A stretch of DNA of 64,000 bases from Streptomyces fradiae (GTDB taxonomy: Bacteria > Actinomycetota > Actinomycetes > Streptomycetales > Streptomycetaceae): assembly GCF_041270065.1 (NCBI RefSeq), contig NZ_CP065958.1, positions 62,001 to 126,000 of the forward strand, given 5' to 3'. The notes beneath the pieces are model-generated. The model had not been told where the DNA came from. It did not search any database and saw nothing but the letters and a program-made list of their open reading frames with translations. The translations under genes were made by a program, and so were the position numbers. Shown here piece by piece: positions 41,860 to 51,322 of the stretch. Position 1 is the stretch's first letter. Each line of letters begins with the position of its first letter.

Positions 41860-43182
41860 ATGCCCACTGCCCGAGCCGCCGGAAGAACCGCGGGAGCCGC
41901 CGGCAAGGCCGCCGTCCGCCTGGGGGCGGTCGCGCTCGCCGGGGTCCTGCTCGCCGCCTGCGGAGGTTCGCCGGACGGCGCCTCCGACAGCGCGGGCGGC
42001 GAGGTCACGCTCACCGTGGACCTGTTCGGTTCCTTCGGCTATCAGGAGTCCGGGCTCTACGCCGAGTACGAGAAGCTGCACCCCGGTGTGACCATCAAGC
42101 AGACCGACACCGAGGACGAGGCCGACTACTGGAAGTCGCTGCAGACCCGGCTTGCCGGCGGCGGCGGTCTCGCCGACGTCCAGGCCGTCGAGGTGGGCCG
42201 GATCGCCTCCGTCGCCCAGCAGCAGGCCGACCGCTTCGAGGATCTGCGCAAGCACGGCGCGGACAAGCTCAAGAGCCAGTTCCCGGAGGCCAAGTGGACG
42301 GCCGCCACCGGGAAGAACGGCGAGGTGCTCGGCCTCGGCACGGACGTCGGCCCGGAGGCGATGTGCTACCGCAGCGACCTCCTCGCCGCGGCCGGCCTGC
42401 CCACCGACCGCGAGGAACTGGCGCGCAAGTGGTCCACCTGGGACGGCTACCTCGACCTCGGCCGGCAGTACAAGGCGAAGGCTCCGGCCAAGAGCGCCTG
42501 GCTGGACAGCGTCGGCAGCCTCTACTCGGTGATGATCGGCCAGCAGAAGGAGCGCTACTACGACGCCTCCGGCAAGCTGATCTGGGACACCAACCCGGCC
42601 CTGAAGACCGCCTGGGACACCTCCGTGACGGCGGCCCACGACGGGCTCAGCGCCAAGCTCGACCAGTGGTCGCCGCAGTGGAACCAGGCCTTCACCGCCG
42701 GCTCCTTCGCCACCCTCCCCTGCCCCGCCTGGATGCTCGGCTACATCAAGGGCCAGGCCGGTGACGCGGGCAAGGGCAAGTGGGACATCGCGAAGCTGCC
42801 CGGCGGCGCCGGCAACTGGGGCGGCTCCTACCTCACCGTGCCGCGCGCCGCGAAGCACAAGAAGGAGGCCTACGAGCTGATCGCCTGGCTCACGGCGCCC
42901 GCCCAGCAGGCCCGGCTGTTCCAGAAGCAGGGCAGCTTCCCCTCCGCCACCGCCGCCATCGGCCAGATCGCCGGCGCGACCGACCCGTACTTCTCCGGCG
43001 CGCCCATCGGCAGCATCTTCGGCGACGCGGCGAAGGCCGCCCCCGTGCAGGTGCTCGGCGTGCACGACCAGAGCGTGGCCCAGCAGATCACCAACGCCCT
43101 CGGCGAGGTCGAGCGCAAGGGCACGGACCCCGAGGCCGCCTGGGCGAACGCCCGGAAGGGTGTCGAGAACACCATCGGCTGA
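41860..43182 (+). CDS. sugar ABC transporter substrate-binding lipoprotein
   Basis: 440 residues. Lipoprotein signal with lipobox LLAAC-GG (about residues 28-34). Extracellular sugar-binding fold (family 1-like): VTLTVDLFGSFGYQESGLYAEYEK, ADVQAVEVGRIASVAQQQA and ALAEVERKG-type ends. It binds oligosaccharides, here presumably laminari-oligosaccharides from the GH81 enzyme, and delivers them to the permeases. AAGGGAGA precedes the ATG. It is the first gene of the importer operon behind operator 3. No ATPase gene is present in the operon; Streptomyces importers of this type commonly share MsiK. Confidence 0.92.
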   Translation: MPTARAAGRTAGAAGKAAVRLGAVALAGVLLAACGGSPDGASDSAGGEVTLTVDLFGSFGYQESGLYAEYEKLHPGVTIKQTDTEDEADYWKSLQTRLAGGGGLADVQAVEVGRIASVAQQQADRFEDLRKHGADKLKSQFPEAKWTAATGKNGEVLGLGTDVGPEAMCYRSDLLAAAGLPTDREELARKWSTWDGYLDLGRQYKAKAPAKSAWLDSVGSLYSVMIGQQKERYYDASGKLIWDTNPALKTAWDTSVTAAHDGLSAKLDQWSPQWNQAFTAGSFATLPCPAWMLGYIKGQAGDAGKGKWDIAKLPGGAGNWGGSYLTVPRAAKHKKEAYELIAWLTAPAQQARLFQKQGSFPSATAAIGQIAGATDPYFSGAPIGSIFGDAAKAAPVQVLGVHDQSVAQQITNALGEVERKGTDPEAAWANARKGVENTIG

Positions 43183-43242
43183 GCCACGTCGGCTCCCCCG
43201 TCCGCTCCCCCCTCCCCCGTCCGGCGCCCCGGCTCCGGCTAC

Positions 43243-43274
43243 GGCCCCCGCCCGCCCTCCCCCGGGCGGGGGCC
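43243..43274 (+). terminator. intercistronic stem-loop
   Basis: GGCCCCCGCCCG pairs perfectly with CGGGCGGGGGCC across an 8-nt loop, between the binding-protein and first permease genes. Such loops lower permease expression relative to the binding protein in sugar operons. Confidence 0.6.
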
Positions 43275-43316
43275 CCGCCTCTCCCGCCCGTCACCCCTCC
43301 CCCGAAGGGCCGCAGC

Positions 43317-44270
43317 GTGACCCTGACCGCACCGACGACCACCGGACCGAGGGCGGTGAGCCCTCCGCCCGCGCTGCGGCGCGCCTGGCGGAAGGCCTCC
43401 CCGTACGCGTACCTCGCGCCCTTCTTCACCCTCTTCGCCGCCTTCGGGCTCTTCCCGCTGCTCTACACGGCGTTCGTGTCGCTGTACCGGGTGGAGCTGC
43501 AGACGCCTGGCGAGATGGAGTGGCGCGGACTCGGCAACTACACCGCGCTGCTCGGCGACTCCTACTTCTGGACGGCGCTGCGCAACACCTTCACCATCGG
43601 GGTGCTGTCCACCGTGCCCCAGCTGGTGATGGCGCTGGGTCTCGCCCATCTGCTCAACTACCGGTTGCGCGGGCGGACGTTCTTCCGCACGGCGATGCTG
43701 CTGCCGTACGCGACCTCCGTCGCCGCCGCGACCCTCGTCTTCGCGCAGCTCTTCGGCCGTGACTTCGGCCTGGTCAACGTCGTGCTCGGGCTCGTCGGCA
43801 TCGACCCGGTGGACTGGCAGACCGGCACGGTGGCCTCCCAGGTCGCGGTCTCCACGATCGTGATCTGGCGCTGGACCGGCTACAACGCGCTGATCTATCT
43901 GGCGGGCATGCAGTCCATTCCCCGGGAGCTGTACGAGGCGGCGGAGATGGACGGGGCCTCGCGGTGGCGCCAGTTCTGGCATGTGACCCTGCCCGGGCTC
44001 CGGCCCACGATCGTGTTCACGGTCGTCGTGTCGACGATCGGCGCGACCCAGCTCTTCGGCGAGCCGCTGCTCTTCGAGGGTTCGGTGTCGGGCGGCATCT
44101 CGCACCAGTACCAGACGCTCGGGCTCTATCTGTACGAGCAGGGCTGGGGTTTCTTCCACCTGGGGCGGGCGGCGGCGATCGCCTGGGTGATGTTCCTGCT
44201 GATCCTGCTGGTGGTCGGGGCCAACGCCCTGATCGTACGGCGCCGTTCGCGCAAGGAGGCCGGCCGATGA
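43317..44270 (+). CDS. sugar ABC transporter permease 1 (MalF-like)
   Basis: 317 residues from GTG with GAAGGG 8 nt upstream. Six hydrophobic helices, and the ATPase-docking EAA loop ELYEAAEMDGASRWRQFWHVTLPGL (about 205-230). MalF-type subunit forming the membrane channel with the next gene product, located in the cytoplasmic membrane. The next start overlaps its stop (ATGA). Confidence 0.93.
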   Translation: MTLTAPTTTGPRAVSPPPALRRAWRKASPYAYLAPFFTLFAAFGLFPLLYTAFVSLYRVELQTPGEMEWRGLGNYTALLGDSYFWTALRNTFTIGVLSTVPQLVMALGLAHLLNYRLRGRTFFRTAMLLPYATSVAAATLVFAQLFGRDFGLVNVVLGLVGIDPVDWQTGTVASQVAVSTIVIWRWTGYNALIYLAGMQSIPRELYEAAEMDGASRWRQFWHVTLPGLRPTIVFTVVVSTIGATQLFGEPLLFEGSVSGGISHQYQTLGLYLYEQGWGFFHLGRAAAIAWVMFLLILLVVGANALIVRRRSRKEAGR

Positions 44271-45175
44271 CCGCGCTCGCCGCACCGCCCCCGCCCGTCC
44301 GGGAGCCCGCACCGGACCGCACTGCCCGGCGGGGCCGGCGCCGCTCGGGCGCCGGCCGGACCCTGCGCGGCGGGAAGCTGGCGTACACGTTCCTCGGCCT
44401 CGCGGTCCTGGTCTCGGCGTTCCCGTTCTACTGGACGCTGGTGGCGGCCAGCCGCTCCAACGCCGACCTGGCGAAGGTGCCGCCGGCGCTCCTGCCCGGC
44501 CCGAACCTGGCCCGCAACATCCAGGCGGTGACGGAGGAGGCCGACATCGGCAAGGCGCTCCTCAACTCCCTGATCGTGTCCGGGTCGATCACCCTGGGCA
44601 CGGTGCTGTGCTGCACCCTCGCCGGGTTCGCCTTCGCCAAGCTGCGCTTCCGCGGCCGGGGCGCGCTGCTCGCGGTCACCGTCGGCACCATGATGATCCC
44701 GCCGCAGCTCGGCGTGATCCCGCTCTTCATGCTGATCGCGAAGCTGCAGTGGGTGAACCAGCTCCAGGCCGTCATCCTGCCCGGCCTCGTCTCCGCGTTC
44801 GGCGTGTTCTTCATGCGGCAGTATCTGGTGCAGTCGCTGCCGGACGAACTGATCGAGGCGGCCCGGGTCGACGGCGCCTCCACCGGCCGGATCTTCTGGT
44901 CGATCGTGATCCCGATCGCCCGGCCCGGCATGGCCGTGCTCGGTCTGCTCACCTTCATGACGGCCTGGAACGACTTCTTCTGGCCCGTCGTCGCCCTCTC
45001 CTCCTCGGAGCCGACCGTGCAGGTCGCGCTGCGGCAGCTCGGGGGCGGTTACGTCAACGACCAGTCCGTGATCATGGCGGGCACCCTGCTCGGCACCCTG
45101 CCCGTGCTGCTCGTCTTCGGCCTGCTCGGCCGGCAGATCGTCGGCGGGATCATGCAGGGCGCTGTCAAGGGCTGA
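44267..45175 (+). CDS. sugar ABC transporter permease 2 (MalG-like)
   Basis: 302 residues. An Arg-rich cytoplasmic N terminus, six hydrophobic helices, and the EAA loop [25 protein letters not shown] (about 200-225). It ends with a short QGAVKG tail typical of MalG-type subunits. The ATG overlaps the stop of permease 1 by 4 nt. Together with permease 1 and a shared ATPase it imports glucan oligosaccharides. The beta-glucosidase gene follows after 82 nt. Confidence 0.93.
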   Translation: MTALAAPPPPVREPAPDRTARRGRRRSGAGRTLRGGKLAYTFLGLAVLVSAFPFYWTLVAASRSNADLAKVPPALLPGPNLARNIQAVTEEADIGKALLNSLIVSGSITLGTVLCCTLAGFAFAKLRFRGRGALLAVTVGTMMIPPQLGVIPLFMLIAKLQWVNQLQAVILPGLVSAFGVFFMRQYLVQSLPDELIEAARVDGASTGRIFWSIVIPIARPGMAVLGLLTFMTAWNDFFWPVVALSSSEPTVQVALRQLGGGYVNDQSVIMAGTLLGTLPVLLVFGLLGRQIVGGIMQGAVKG

Positions 45176-45257
45176 CCCGCGGGCGACGCCCCGCCCGCGC
45201 CCCCTTCCCTTCCGTATCGCATCGGCCTTCTCTTCTCTCTCCGGGAGTCGTGTCCTC

Positions 45258-46661
45258 ATGACCATGCCGCTCCGCTTCCCGCCCGGGTTCCGCTGGGGCA
45301 CCGCCACCGCCGCCTACCAGATCGAGGGAGCCGCCCGCGAGGACGGCCGTACGCCGTCCATCTGGGACACCTTCAGCCGCACGCCGGGCCGGGTCCGCAA
45401 CGGCGACACCGGCGACATCGCCGCCGACCACTACCACCGGACGGCCGAGGACATCGCGCTCCTTCGCCGGCTCGGCGTGACGGACTACCGCTTCTCGATC
45501 GCGTGGCCGCGCGTGCAGCCGACGGGCCGGGGCCCGGCCGTCCAGAAGGGCCTGGACTTCTACCGGCGGCTCGCGGACGGGCTGCGCGAGGCGGGGATCC
45601 GGCCGGTGGCCACCCTCTACCACTGGGATCTGCCACAGGAGTTGGAGGACGCGGGCGGCTGGCCGCAGCGGGAGACCGCGTACCGCTTCGCCGAGTACGC
45701 GGGCCTCGCGGCCGAGGCGCTCGGCGACCGGGTGGCGACCTGGACGACGCTCAACGAACCCTGGTGCGCCGCGTTCCTGGGGTACGGCAGCGGGGTGCAC
45801 GCCCCGGGCCGCACCAGCGATGTCGCCGCACTGCGGGCCGCCCACCACCTCAACCTGGCACACGGCCTGGCGGTCGGCGCGCTGCGCGACGCACTGCCGT
45901 CGGCTACGGCAGCCGAGGTGTCGCTCACCCTCAACCTGCAGGCGCTGCGGGCGTCTTCGGACGATCCGCGCGACCGTGACGCGGCCCGCCGGATCGACGC
46001 GGTCGCCAACCGGATCTTCCTCGACCCGGTGTTCCACGGGCGTCTGCCGAAGGACCTGGTCGAGGACACCGCAGCGGTCACCGACTGGTCCTTCGTACGG
46101 GACGGGGATCTCGCGACGGCGGCCGCTCCGATCGACTCGCTCGGCATCAACTACTACTCCCCCACCGAGGTCGCCGCCGCTGATCCCGGGGGCGCCGACG
46201 ACTCCGGGGAGCCGTCGCCGTGGGCGGGCGCGGAGCGGCATGTGCGGTTCGTGCCGGTGGCCGGACCACGCACGGCCATGGACTGGCCGGTCGACGCGGA
46301 CGGACTGTACGAACTGCTCGTACGGCTGCGCGACGACCTGCCGGGCGTGCCGCTGCTCGTCACGGAGAACGGCGCGGCGTACGACGACTACGCCGACCCG
46401 TCCGGCCAGGTGAAGGACCCCGAGCGGGTGGCGTATCTGCACGCCCATCTGGGCGCCGTGCACCGCGCGTTGGCGGACGGAGCCGATGTGCGCGGCTATT
46501 TCCTGTGGTCGCTGCTCGACAACTTCGAGTGGGCGTACGGCTACAGCAAACGGTTCGGGATCGTGCACGTCGACTTCGCCACGCAGCGGCGCACGTTGAA
46601 GGACAGCGCCCGCTGGTACGCGGACGTCATCGCCCGCGGCGGTCTGCTCACGCCCAGCTGA
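45258..46661 (+). CDS. bgl: GH1 beta-glucosidase
   Basis: 467 residues, cytoplasmic (no signal). GH1 signature [19 protein letters not shown] at the start, acid/base Glu in [16 protein letters not shown], nucleophile Glu in [10 protein letters not shown], and [20 protein letters not shown] at the end. It hydrolyses imported gluco-oligosaccharides to glucose. GGGAG lies upstream of the ATG. Last gene of the operon led by the binding protein and so under operator 3. The stop overlaps the end of the convergent phosphatase gene by 14 nt. Confidence 0.95.
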   Translation: MTMPLRFPPGFRWGTATAAYQIEGAAREDGRTPSIWDTFSRTPGRVRNGDTGDIAADHYHRTAEDIALLRRLGVTDYRFSIAWPRVQPTGRGPAVQKGLDFYRRLADGLREAGIRPVATLYHWDLPQELEDAGGWPQRETAYRFAEYAGLAAEALGDRVATWTTLNEPWCAAFLGYGSGVHAPGRTSDVAALRAAHHLNLAHGLAVGALRDALPSATAAEVSLTLNLQALRASSDDPRDRDAARRIDAVANRIFLDPVFHGRLPKDLVEDTAAVTDWSFVRDGDLATAAAPIDSLGINYYSPTEVAAADPGGADDSGEPSPWAGAERHVRFVPVAGPRTAMDWPVDADGLYELLVRLRDDLPGVPLLVTENGAAYDDYADPSGQVKDPERVAYLHAHLGAVHRALADGADVRGYFLWSLLDNFEWAYGYSKRFGIVHVDFATQRRTLKDSARWYADVIARGGLLTPS

Positions 46662-47592
46662 TGCGGGCGGCGACGGGCAGGTGGTCGCTGCCGGTGGCGG
46701 GCAGGGTGCGGATGTGCCCGACGGTGCCGGCGCGGGCCATGACCTGGTCGATCCGTGCCACCGGGAAGGCGGCGGGGAAGCTGAGGGCGAAGCCCCGTTC
46801 CGCCACGTTCAGGCGGGAGGTGAGCGGGGCGAGGCCGCGGTCGTCGACGGTGCCGTTGAGGTCGCCGAGCAGGACGACCGCCGACTGCTCCTCGTCCGCG
46901 ATCGCCCGGCCCAGGAGCCGGGCGCTCTCGTCGCGCCAGGCGGAGGCGAAGCCCCGTACCCCGATCCGTACGGAGGGAAGGTGCGCCACGTACGCGGCGA
47001 CGACGCCGTGCGGCGTGCGCACCTCGGCCCGTAGCCCGCGGCTCCAACTCTCGGTGATCTCCCGGGGTTTGATGTCCACCGGCCGCACGCCGGTCAGCGG
47101 ATGCCTCGACCACAGACCGACGGTGCCCTGGACGGCGTGATACGGGTACGCGGCGGCCAGGGCCTGCTCGTAGGCGGGCAGGGCCGCCGGCAGCAGCTCC
47201 TCGAGGGCGATGAGGTCGGGTCGGTCGGCGGCCAGGGCCCGGGCCGTGCCGGCCGGGTCGGCGTTCTCGTCGCTGACGTTGTGCTGCACCACGGTCAGGT
47301 CGCCCGGCCGGGCGTCCGGCCCGGGCAGCCACAGCCCGGCGAAGAGGTACGTCCAGGCCGCCACCGGAAGCAGCAGGGCGACCAGGGCGAGGACGGAACG
47401 GCGCAGCAGGGCCCAGGCGAACAGCACCACGATCACCAGGCCGAGCCACGGCAGGAAGGCTTCGAGCAGGCTGCCCAGGCGTCCCGGGGAGTTCGGGACC
47501 GCCCGGTGGCAGGCGAGGAGCGCCGCGGTCAGCAGTGCGGCGACCGCGAGGCCCCTGCCCTGGGCGGGTGTCCGGCCCTTTGTGCGGGTCAT
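46648..47592 (-). CDS. membrane-anchored endonuclease/exonuclease/phosphatase-family protein
   Basis: 314 residues. Three hydrophobic segments in the first 80 residues anchor it, with the catalytic domain outside. EEP motifs: [20 protein letters not shown] (Asn ligand), DLIALEEL (metal Glu), VLLGDLNGT (Asp/Asn) and [11 protein letters not shown] (His). Substrates in this family range from DNA to phospholipids and inositol phosphates; the actinobacterial membrane-anchored type is uncharacterised. The ATG overlaps the stop of the DUF2993 gene (ATGA), so the two form an operon of envelope proteins. Confidence 0.88.
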   Translation of the reverse strand: MTRTKGRTPAQGRGLAVAALLTAALLACHRAVPNSPGRLGSLLEAFLPWLGLVIVVLFAWALLRRSVLALVALLLPVAAWTYLFAGLWLPGPDARPGDLTVVQHNVSDENADPAGTARALAADRPDLIALEELLPAALPAYEQALAAAYPYHAVQGTVGLWSRHPLTGVRPVDIKPREITESWSRGLRAEVRTPHGVVAAYVAHLPSVRIGVRGFASAWRDESARLLGRAIADEEQSAVVLLGDLNGTVDDRGLAPLTSRLNVAERGFALSFPAAFPVARIDQVMARAGTVGHIRTLPATGSDHLPVAARISWA

Positions 47593-48302
47593 CCGCCGAG
47601 GACGACCTGGTGGCCGGTCAGCTCGAACTCGACCCCGTCCGCGGTGGAGCGGACGGCGGTGATGTTGATGTTCTGCGGGAGCGGGATGCGCCAGGTGTAC
47701 GGCTGGGGCGCGAGCTCCGGGACGCGGAGCTCGAACTCGTCGGCGGCCACCGAGATGCTCGCCGCGGTCTCCATCGTCCGCCCGTCCTTGGTGCCCGTCA
47801 CGCGCAGCGGCGCCTCGGTGGCGGTGTTCCCGCCGGAGGAGGCGGTGGGGTCCTGCTTGACGGTGAGGGCGCCGCCCTGGTCGGTCAGCCGGGACAGGAC
47901 GCCGGAGAGGTCCGCGTAACCGATCGTCGCGCGGCCGGTGACCAGGTTCGCGTCGACGCGGCGGGAGGAGATCGAGCCGGCGGCCAGGTCGTGCAGTTCC
48001 AGTTCGAGCCGGCGGATGGTGAGGTGGTCGCCCTGGGCGTTCGCGGTGGTGTTGACCGAGAAGTTCCCGGCGGTCAGGCTGACGTGGTCGAACTCGAGGG
48101 AGGCGGCCTGGGTGAGGAAGGGGAAGCCGTGGATCGACAGCTCGACGGAGCTGTTCGTCGAGTTGCTGTAGCCGTACTTCTCCTGCGCGAGGGCGACGGC
48201 CTCCTTCTCCGCGTAGTGCACGGCGATCCGGTCCACCGCGACGAACAGCCCCGCGAGTATGACGAACACGATCAGCAGCACCTTGACCCAGCGCCGTCCC
48301 AT
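47589..48302 (-). CDS. DUF2993 (LmeA-like) phospholipid-binding protein
   Basis: 237 residues. One N-terminal membrane segment (VLLIVFVILAGLFVAV) follows GRRWVK, then a beta-rich extracytoplasmic domain: VELSIHGFPFLTQAASLEFDHV, RRLELELHDLAA and GVLSRLTDQGGALTV. DUF2993 proteins include LmeA of mycobacteria, which binds phospholipids in lipomannan biosynthesis; the role in Streptomyces is unknown. The start at 48302 follows GGGGGAG; an upstream GTG-type extension was rejected. Coupled to the phosphatase. Confidence 0.85.
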   Translation of the reverse strand: MGRRWVKVLLIVFVILAGLFVAVDRIAVHYAEKEAVALAQEKYGYSNSTNSSVELSIHGFPFLTQAASLEFDHVSLTAGNFSVNTTANAQGDHLTIRRLELELHDLAAGSISSRRVDANLVTGRATIGYADLSGVLSRLTDQGGALTVKQDPTASSGGNTATEAPLRVTGTKDGRTMETAASISVAADEFELRVPELAPQPYTWRIPLPQNINITAVRSTADGVEFELTGHQVVLGG

Positions 48303-48474
48303 CCCCGTACTCCCCCGTTTCGCACCGCGCCCCCGACGGGCCCGGCTGGTCACCGGCCACACGGCCGGGTCTCGATCCTATGTCGCACGGGTGTGGCGCG
48401 AGTGACGTGGGGGAACCGACGGCTTCCACCCGCCCGGCAGGCGTGTTTCCCGAGACGCGGCGCGGCCGGGAAAG

Positions 48475-48480
48475 TATGAT
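48475..48480 (+). promoter_or_regulatory. leaderless -10 box of the DUF4916 Nudix gene
   Basis: TATGAT, 6 nt before the ATG at 48487, in AT-richer sequence than its surroundings. No Shine-Dalgarno, so the transcript probably begins at or next to the start codon. Confidence 0.5.
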
Positions 48481-48486
48481 CAAGCG

Positions 48487-49023
48487 ATGTCTGACATGAC
48501 CGAAACCACGCCTGGCTGGCTGTCTGCGGACGAGCTGAACACCGCCCGGGGCAGCATGCCGATCCTGTACGTCGAGGCCGTGCCCGTGCGCGTGGACGAC
48601 AGCGGCGAAGTCACCAGCATCGGCCTGCTCCTGAGGATCGGCGCGGACGGCACGATCAGCCGCACGCTGGTCTCCGGCCGTGTCATGCACCACGAGCGGA
48701 TCCGCGACGCGCTGCTGCGGCACCTGGAGAAGGACCTCGGCCCGGTGGCCCTGCCCCGGATCCCGTCGTCCCTGCAACCGTTCACGGTCGCCGAGTACTT
48801 CCCCACCGCCGGCATCACCCCCTTCCACGACCCGCGCCAGCACGCGGTCTCGCTCGCCTACGTCGTCCCGGTGACGGGCGACTGCCGGCCGCGCCAGGAC
48901 GCCCTGGACCTGGTCTGGTTCACCCCGCAGGAGGCGGCGTCGGCGGCGGTGCAGGGCGAGATGCCGGGCGGGCACGGGGCGCTGCTGCGGCAGGCGTTGG
49001 CGCACGTGGGACTGGCGTTCTGA
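48487..49023 (+). CDS. DUF4916 Nudix-fold protein
   Basis: 178 residues with the Nudix-like fold of the actinobacterial DUF4916 family: PILYVEAVPVRV, a central IRDALLRHLEKDLG helix where the box REUxEExG is degenerate, and AVSLAYVVPVTG then DLVWFTPQEA. Since the catalytic Glu pair is not clear, hydrolysis is uncertain. Monocistronic, from a leaderless promoter. Confidence 0.8.
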   Translation: MSDMTETTPGWLSADELNTARGSMPILYVEAVPVRVDDSGEVTSIGLLLRIGADGTISRTLVSGRVMHHERIRDALLRHLEKDLGPVALPRIPSSLQPFTVAEYFPTAGITPFHDPRQHAVSLAYVVPVTGDCRPRQDALDLVWFTPQEAASAAVQGEMPGGHGALLRQALAHVGLAF

Positions 49024-49217
49024 GCTCGTCACCCCGCTGAGTCGAGGACGGCCGCGCGCAGCCCGTCGAAGTCGACGCGGCGGCGGACGGCAGGGACGGG
49101 CCCCATTGTGCCGGGGGCGGTGGGCGTGGAGGCCGCTGGGACCGGCTGGCCGGGCCGGCTGTCAGTGGGGGCGCGTACGCTTCGGCGCAGGGTTGGAACG
49201 GCGTTCGGGGGCAGGGC

Positions 49218-51317
49218 ATGGCACTGGGGACGGAGCACGGCTGGGCGTCGGTGCTCGACGGTGTGGTGGTGTACGCGCAGGGGGCGTTGTGCACCCGGCT
49301 GGCGCGGGGCGCGGTCCCGGCCGGCGGCCGGGTGCGGGTGACGGGGCTGCCCCGGGTGGCGGACCCGGCCTCGCTGCGGGTGCGTGTGGTGGGCGGCTCG
49401 GGCGTACGGGTCACCGAGGCGCGCCTGGAGGTGGCGGCCGAGCCGGTCGCGGACGGCGGCGGGGACGCGCTGCGCCGCGAGGCGGAGCGGCTGCGCGAGG
49501 CGCAGGCGCTCGTGCGGGCGCGCCGGGACCGCCAGTCGGCCCTGATCCAGGAGGTCGCGGCGCTGCGTCCGGTCGCGCCGCCGCGCCGGCGGGACGATCC
49601 GCGGCCGCACCGGCCGGCGCCGGTCGAGGCGTGGCTGGACCTCACGGAGTTCGTGGACGGGCGGCTCGCCCGGCTGCACGCCCGGCTCACCGAGCTGGAG
49701 GAGGAGGCCCTGGACCTCGACCATCAGGCGGAGGTCCTGGAGGAGCGGTTGGCGCGCGCCTCCGACGCCCGTCCGGACACGCACGTGGACACCACGGTGA
49801 GCGCCGTCCTCACGCTCGACGGCCCGGTCGGCCGGGAGGTCGAGCTGGCGGTGGAGTACGGGGTGCCGGGCGCCGTGTGGGTGCCGTCGTACCGGCTCGA
49901 CGCCCGGCAGGGCGACGGCGTCGGACGGCTGGTGCTGCGGGCCTCGGTCGCCCAGCGCACCGGGGAGGACTGGACGGGGGTACGGGTCGCGTTCGCGACC
50001 GCCGATCTGCGCCGTCGCAGCGATCTGCCCCGGCTCGCCTCCATCCGCATCGGGCGCAGCCGGCCCGCGCCGGCGCCGGCGGGGTGGCGTGAGCCGCCGG
50101 CCGGGCTCGGCGATCTGTTCTCCGGGTACGACGCGACGGGCCCGCGACCGGCCTCGGGCGGCCTCTTCGGCCGCGCGGTCGCTGCCGGGGGCGGGGCCGG
50201 GTTCGGCGCCCGGCCCGCGGGCGCGGTCGCGGGTGCGGTCGCGGCCACCCCTCCCGTACCGCCGCCTGCCGCCGTGATGCCACCGCCGCCGCCTCCGGCG
50301 CCGGGCGGTCCGCAGGCGCCCGGTGCCGCACCGCGCGCGGCGTACGGCGGCGCGTACGGTGCGCCCCCGCCGACACGCGGGATGCCCGCCTCGGCGGCGG
50401 CCCCTGCGCCCGCGCCCGTCGCGGCGGCGCCGGTGGCCGAGCCCGTGGCCGGACCGCCGCAGCCCAGCGGTGCCGAACTCGACTACGCGGCGCTGGTGCT
50501 GAGTGGTCCCGACGCGCCGGCGGCCCGCCGGGGACGCCTGTTCCCGGGGACGGCGGCGGCCGATCCGGTGGCCGCCGAGTACCGGCAGCGGGCCGAGAGG
50601 GTCGCGTCGCTGCCGCTGCCCGGGCACGCCGCGCGGCCGCGCGCCTCGGCCGGTTCCTTCGACCACCGCTACGACGCGGCGGCCCGCGCGGACATCCCGT
50701 CCGACGGCACCTGGCACACCGTCACCGTCGGGGAGATCACGGTCGGTCTGCGCACGGAGTACCTGTGCGTCCCGTCCGTCGAGCAGACCGTGTACGCGAC
50801 GCTGGTCCTTTCCAACACCAGCGGGCAGGCCCTGCTCGCCGGTGGGATGGAGGTGGCGGGCGGCGACGGCCTGATGGTGACGGCCGCGCTGCCCACGCTC
50901 GCGCCCGGCGGCGAACGGCGCGTGGGCCTCGGCCCGGCCGACGGGATCCGGGTGACCCGGCGCACCCAGCTGCACGAGTCGACCGCCGGTCTGCGCGGCG
51001 GCACCATGGTGCTCGACCACCGGGTGCGGGTCGAGCTGGCCAACACGCTGGCCCGGCCGGTCACCGTCGAGGTCCAGGAGCGGGTGCCGGTCAGCTCCGA
51101 GGCGGACGTGAAGATCCAGGAGCGGGCCGACTGGGCCGAGCCCGCGCGCCCCGGGGACGGAGCGTCCGGTGCCGGACCCGAGCCGGAGACGCTCGCCCCC
51201 GGCACCCGCCTGTGGCGGGTCGACCTGCCCGCCGGTGCCACCACCGCCCTCGACGGCGGCTACGAGATCCGCATCCCGGCCGGCAAGACCCTCGCCGGCG
51301 GCGACCGGAGGAGCTGA
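49218..51317 (+). CDS. DUF4139 (MuiA-like) protein 1 with Pro-rich insertion
   Basis: 699 residues. N-terminal DUF4140-like strand region (VVVYAQGALCTRLARGAVPAGGRVRVTGLP), a coiled coil (about 85-195), the DUF4139 start with AVWVPSYRLDARQG, a long Pro/Ala/Gly/Gln insertion (about 330-420, PPVPPPAAVMPPPPPPAPGG-type), and the rest of DUF4139 (EITVGLRTEYLCVPSVEQTVYATLVLSN and beyond). Family members, loosely named mucoidy inhibitor A, are of unknown function. GGGGCAGGGC precedes the ATG. It is directly followed by a second copy. Confidence 0.85.
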   Translation: MALGTEHGWASVLDGVVVYAQGALCTRLARGAVPAGGRVRVTGLPRVADPASLRVRVVGGSGVRVTEARLEVAAEPVADGGGDALRREAERLREAQALVRARRDRQSALIQEVAALRPVAPPRRRDDPRPHRPAPVEAWLDLTEFVDGRLARLHARLTELEEEALDLDHQAEVLEERLARASDARPDTHVDTTVSAVLTLDGPVGREVELAVEYGVPGAVWVPSYRLDARQGDGVGRLVLRASVAQRTGEDWTGVRVAFATADLRRRSDLPRLASIRIGRSRPAPAPAGWREPPAGLGDLFSGYDATGPRPASGGLFGRAVAAGGGAGFGARPAGAVAGAVAATPPVPPPAAVMPPPPPPAPGGPQAPGAAPRAAYGGAYGAPPPTRGMPASAAAPAPAPVAAAPVAEPVAGPPQPSGAELDYAALVLSGPDAPAARRGRLFPGTAAADPVAAEYRQRAERVASLPLPGHAARPRASAGSFDHRYDAAARADIPSDGTWHTVTVGEITVGLRTEYLCVPSVEQTVYATLVLSNTSGQALLAGGMEVAGGDGLMVTAALPTLAPGGERRVGLGPADGIRVTRRTQLHESTAGLRGGTMVLDHRVRVELANTLARPVTVEVQERVPVSSEADVKIQERADWAEPARPGDGASGAGPEPETLAPGTRLWRVDLPAGATTALDGGYEIRIPAGKTLAGGDRRS

Positions 51318-51322
51318 CAGAC

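Noticed and set aside
49029..49220. A short coding region before the first DUF4139 gene
   Set aside because: Open frames here are only tails of longer antisense frames; nothing protein-like or structured was seen in this gap.
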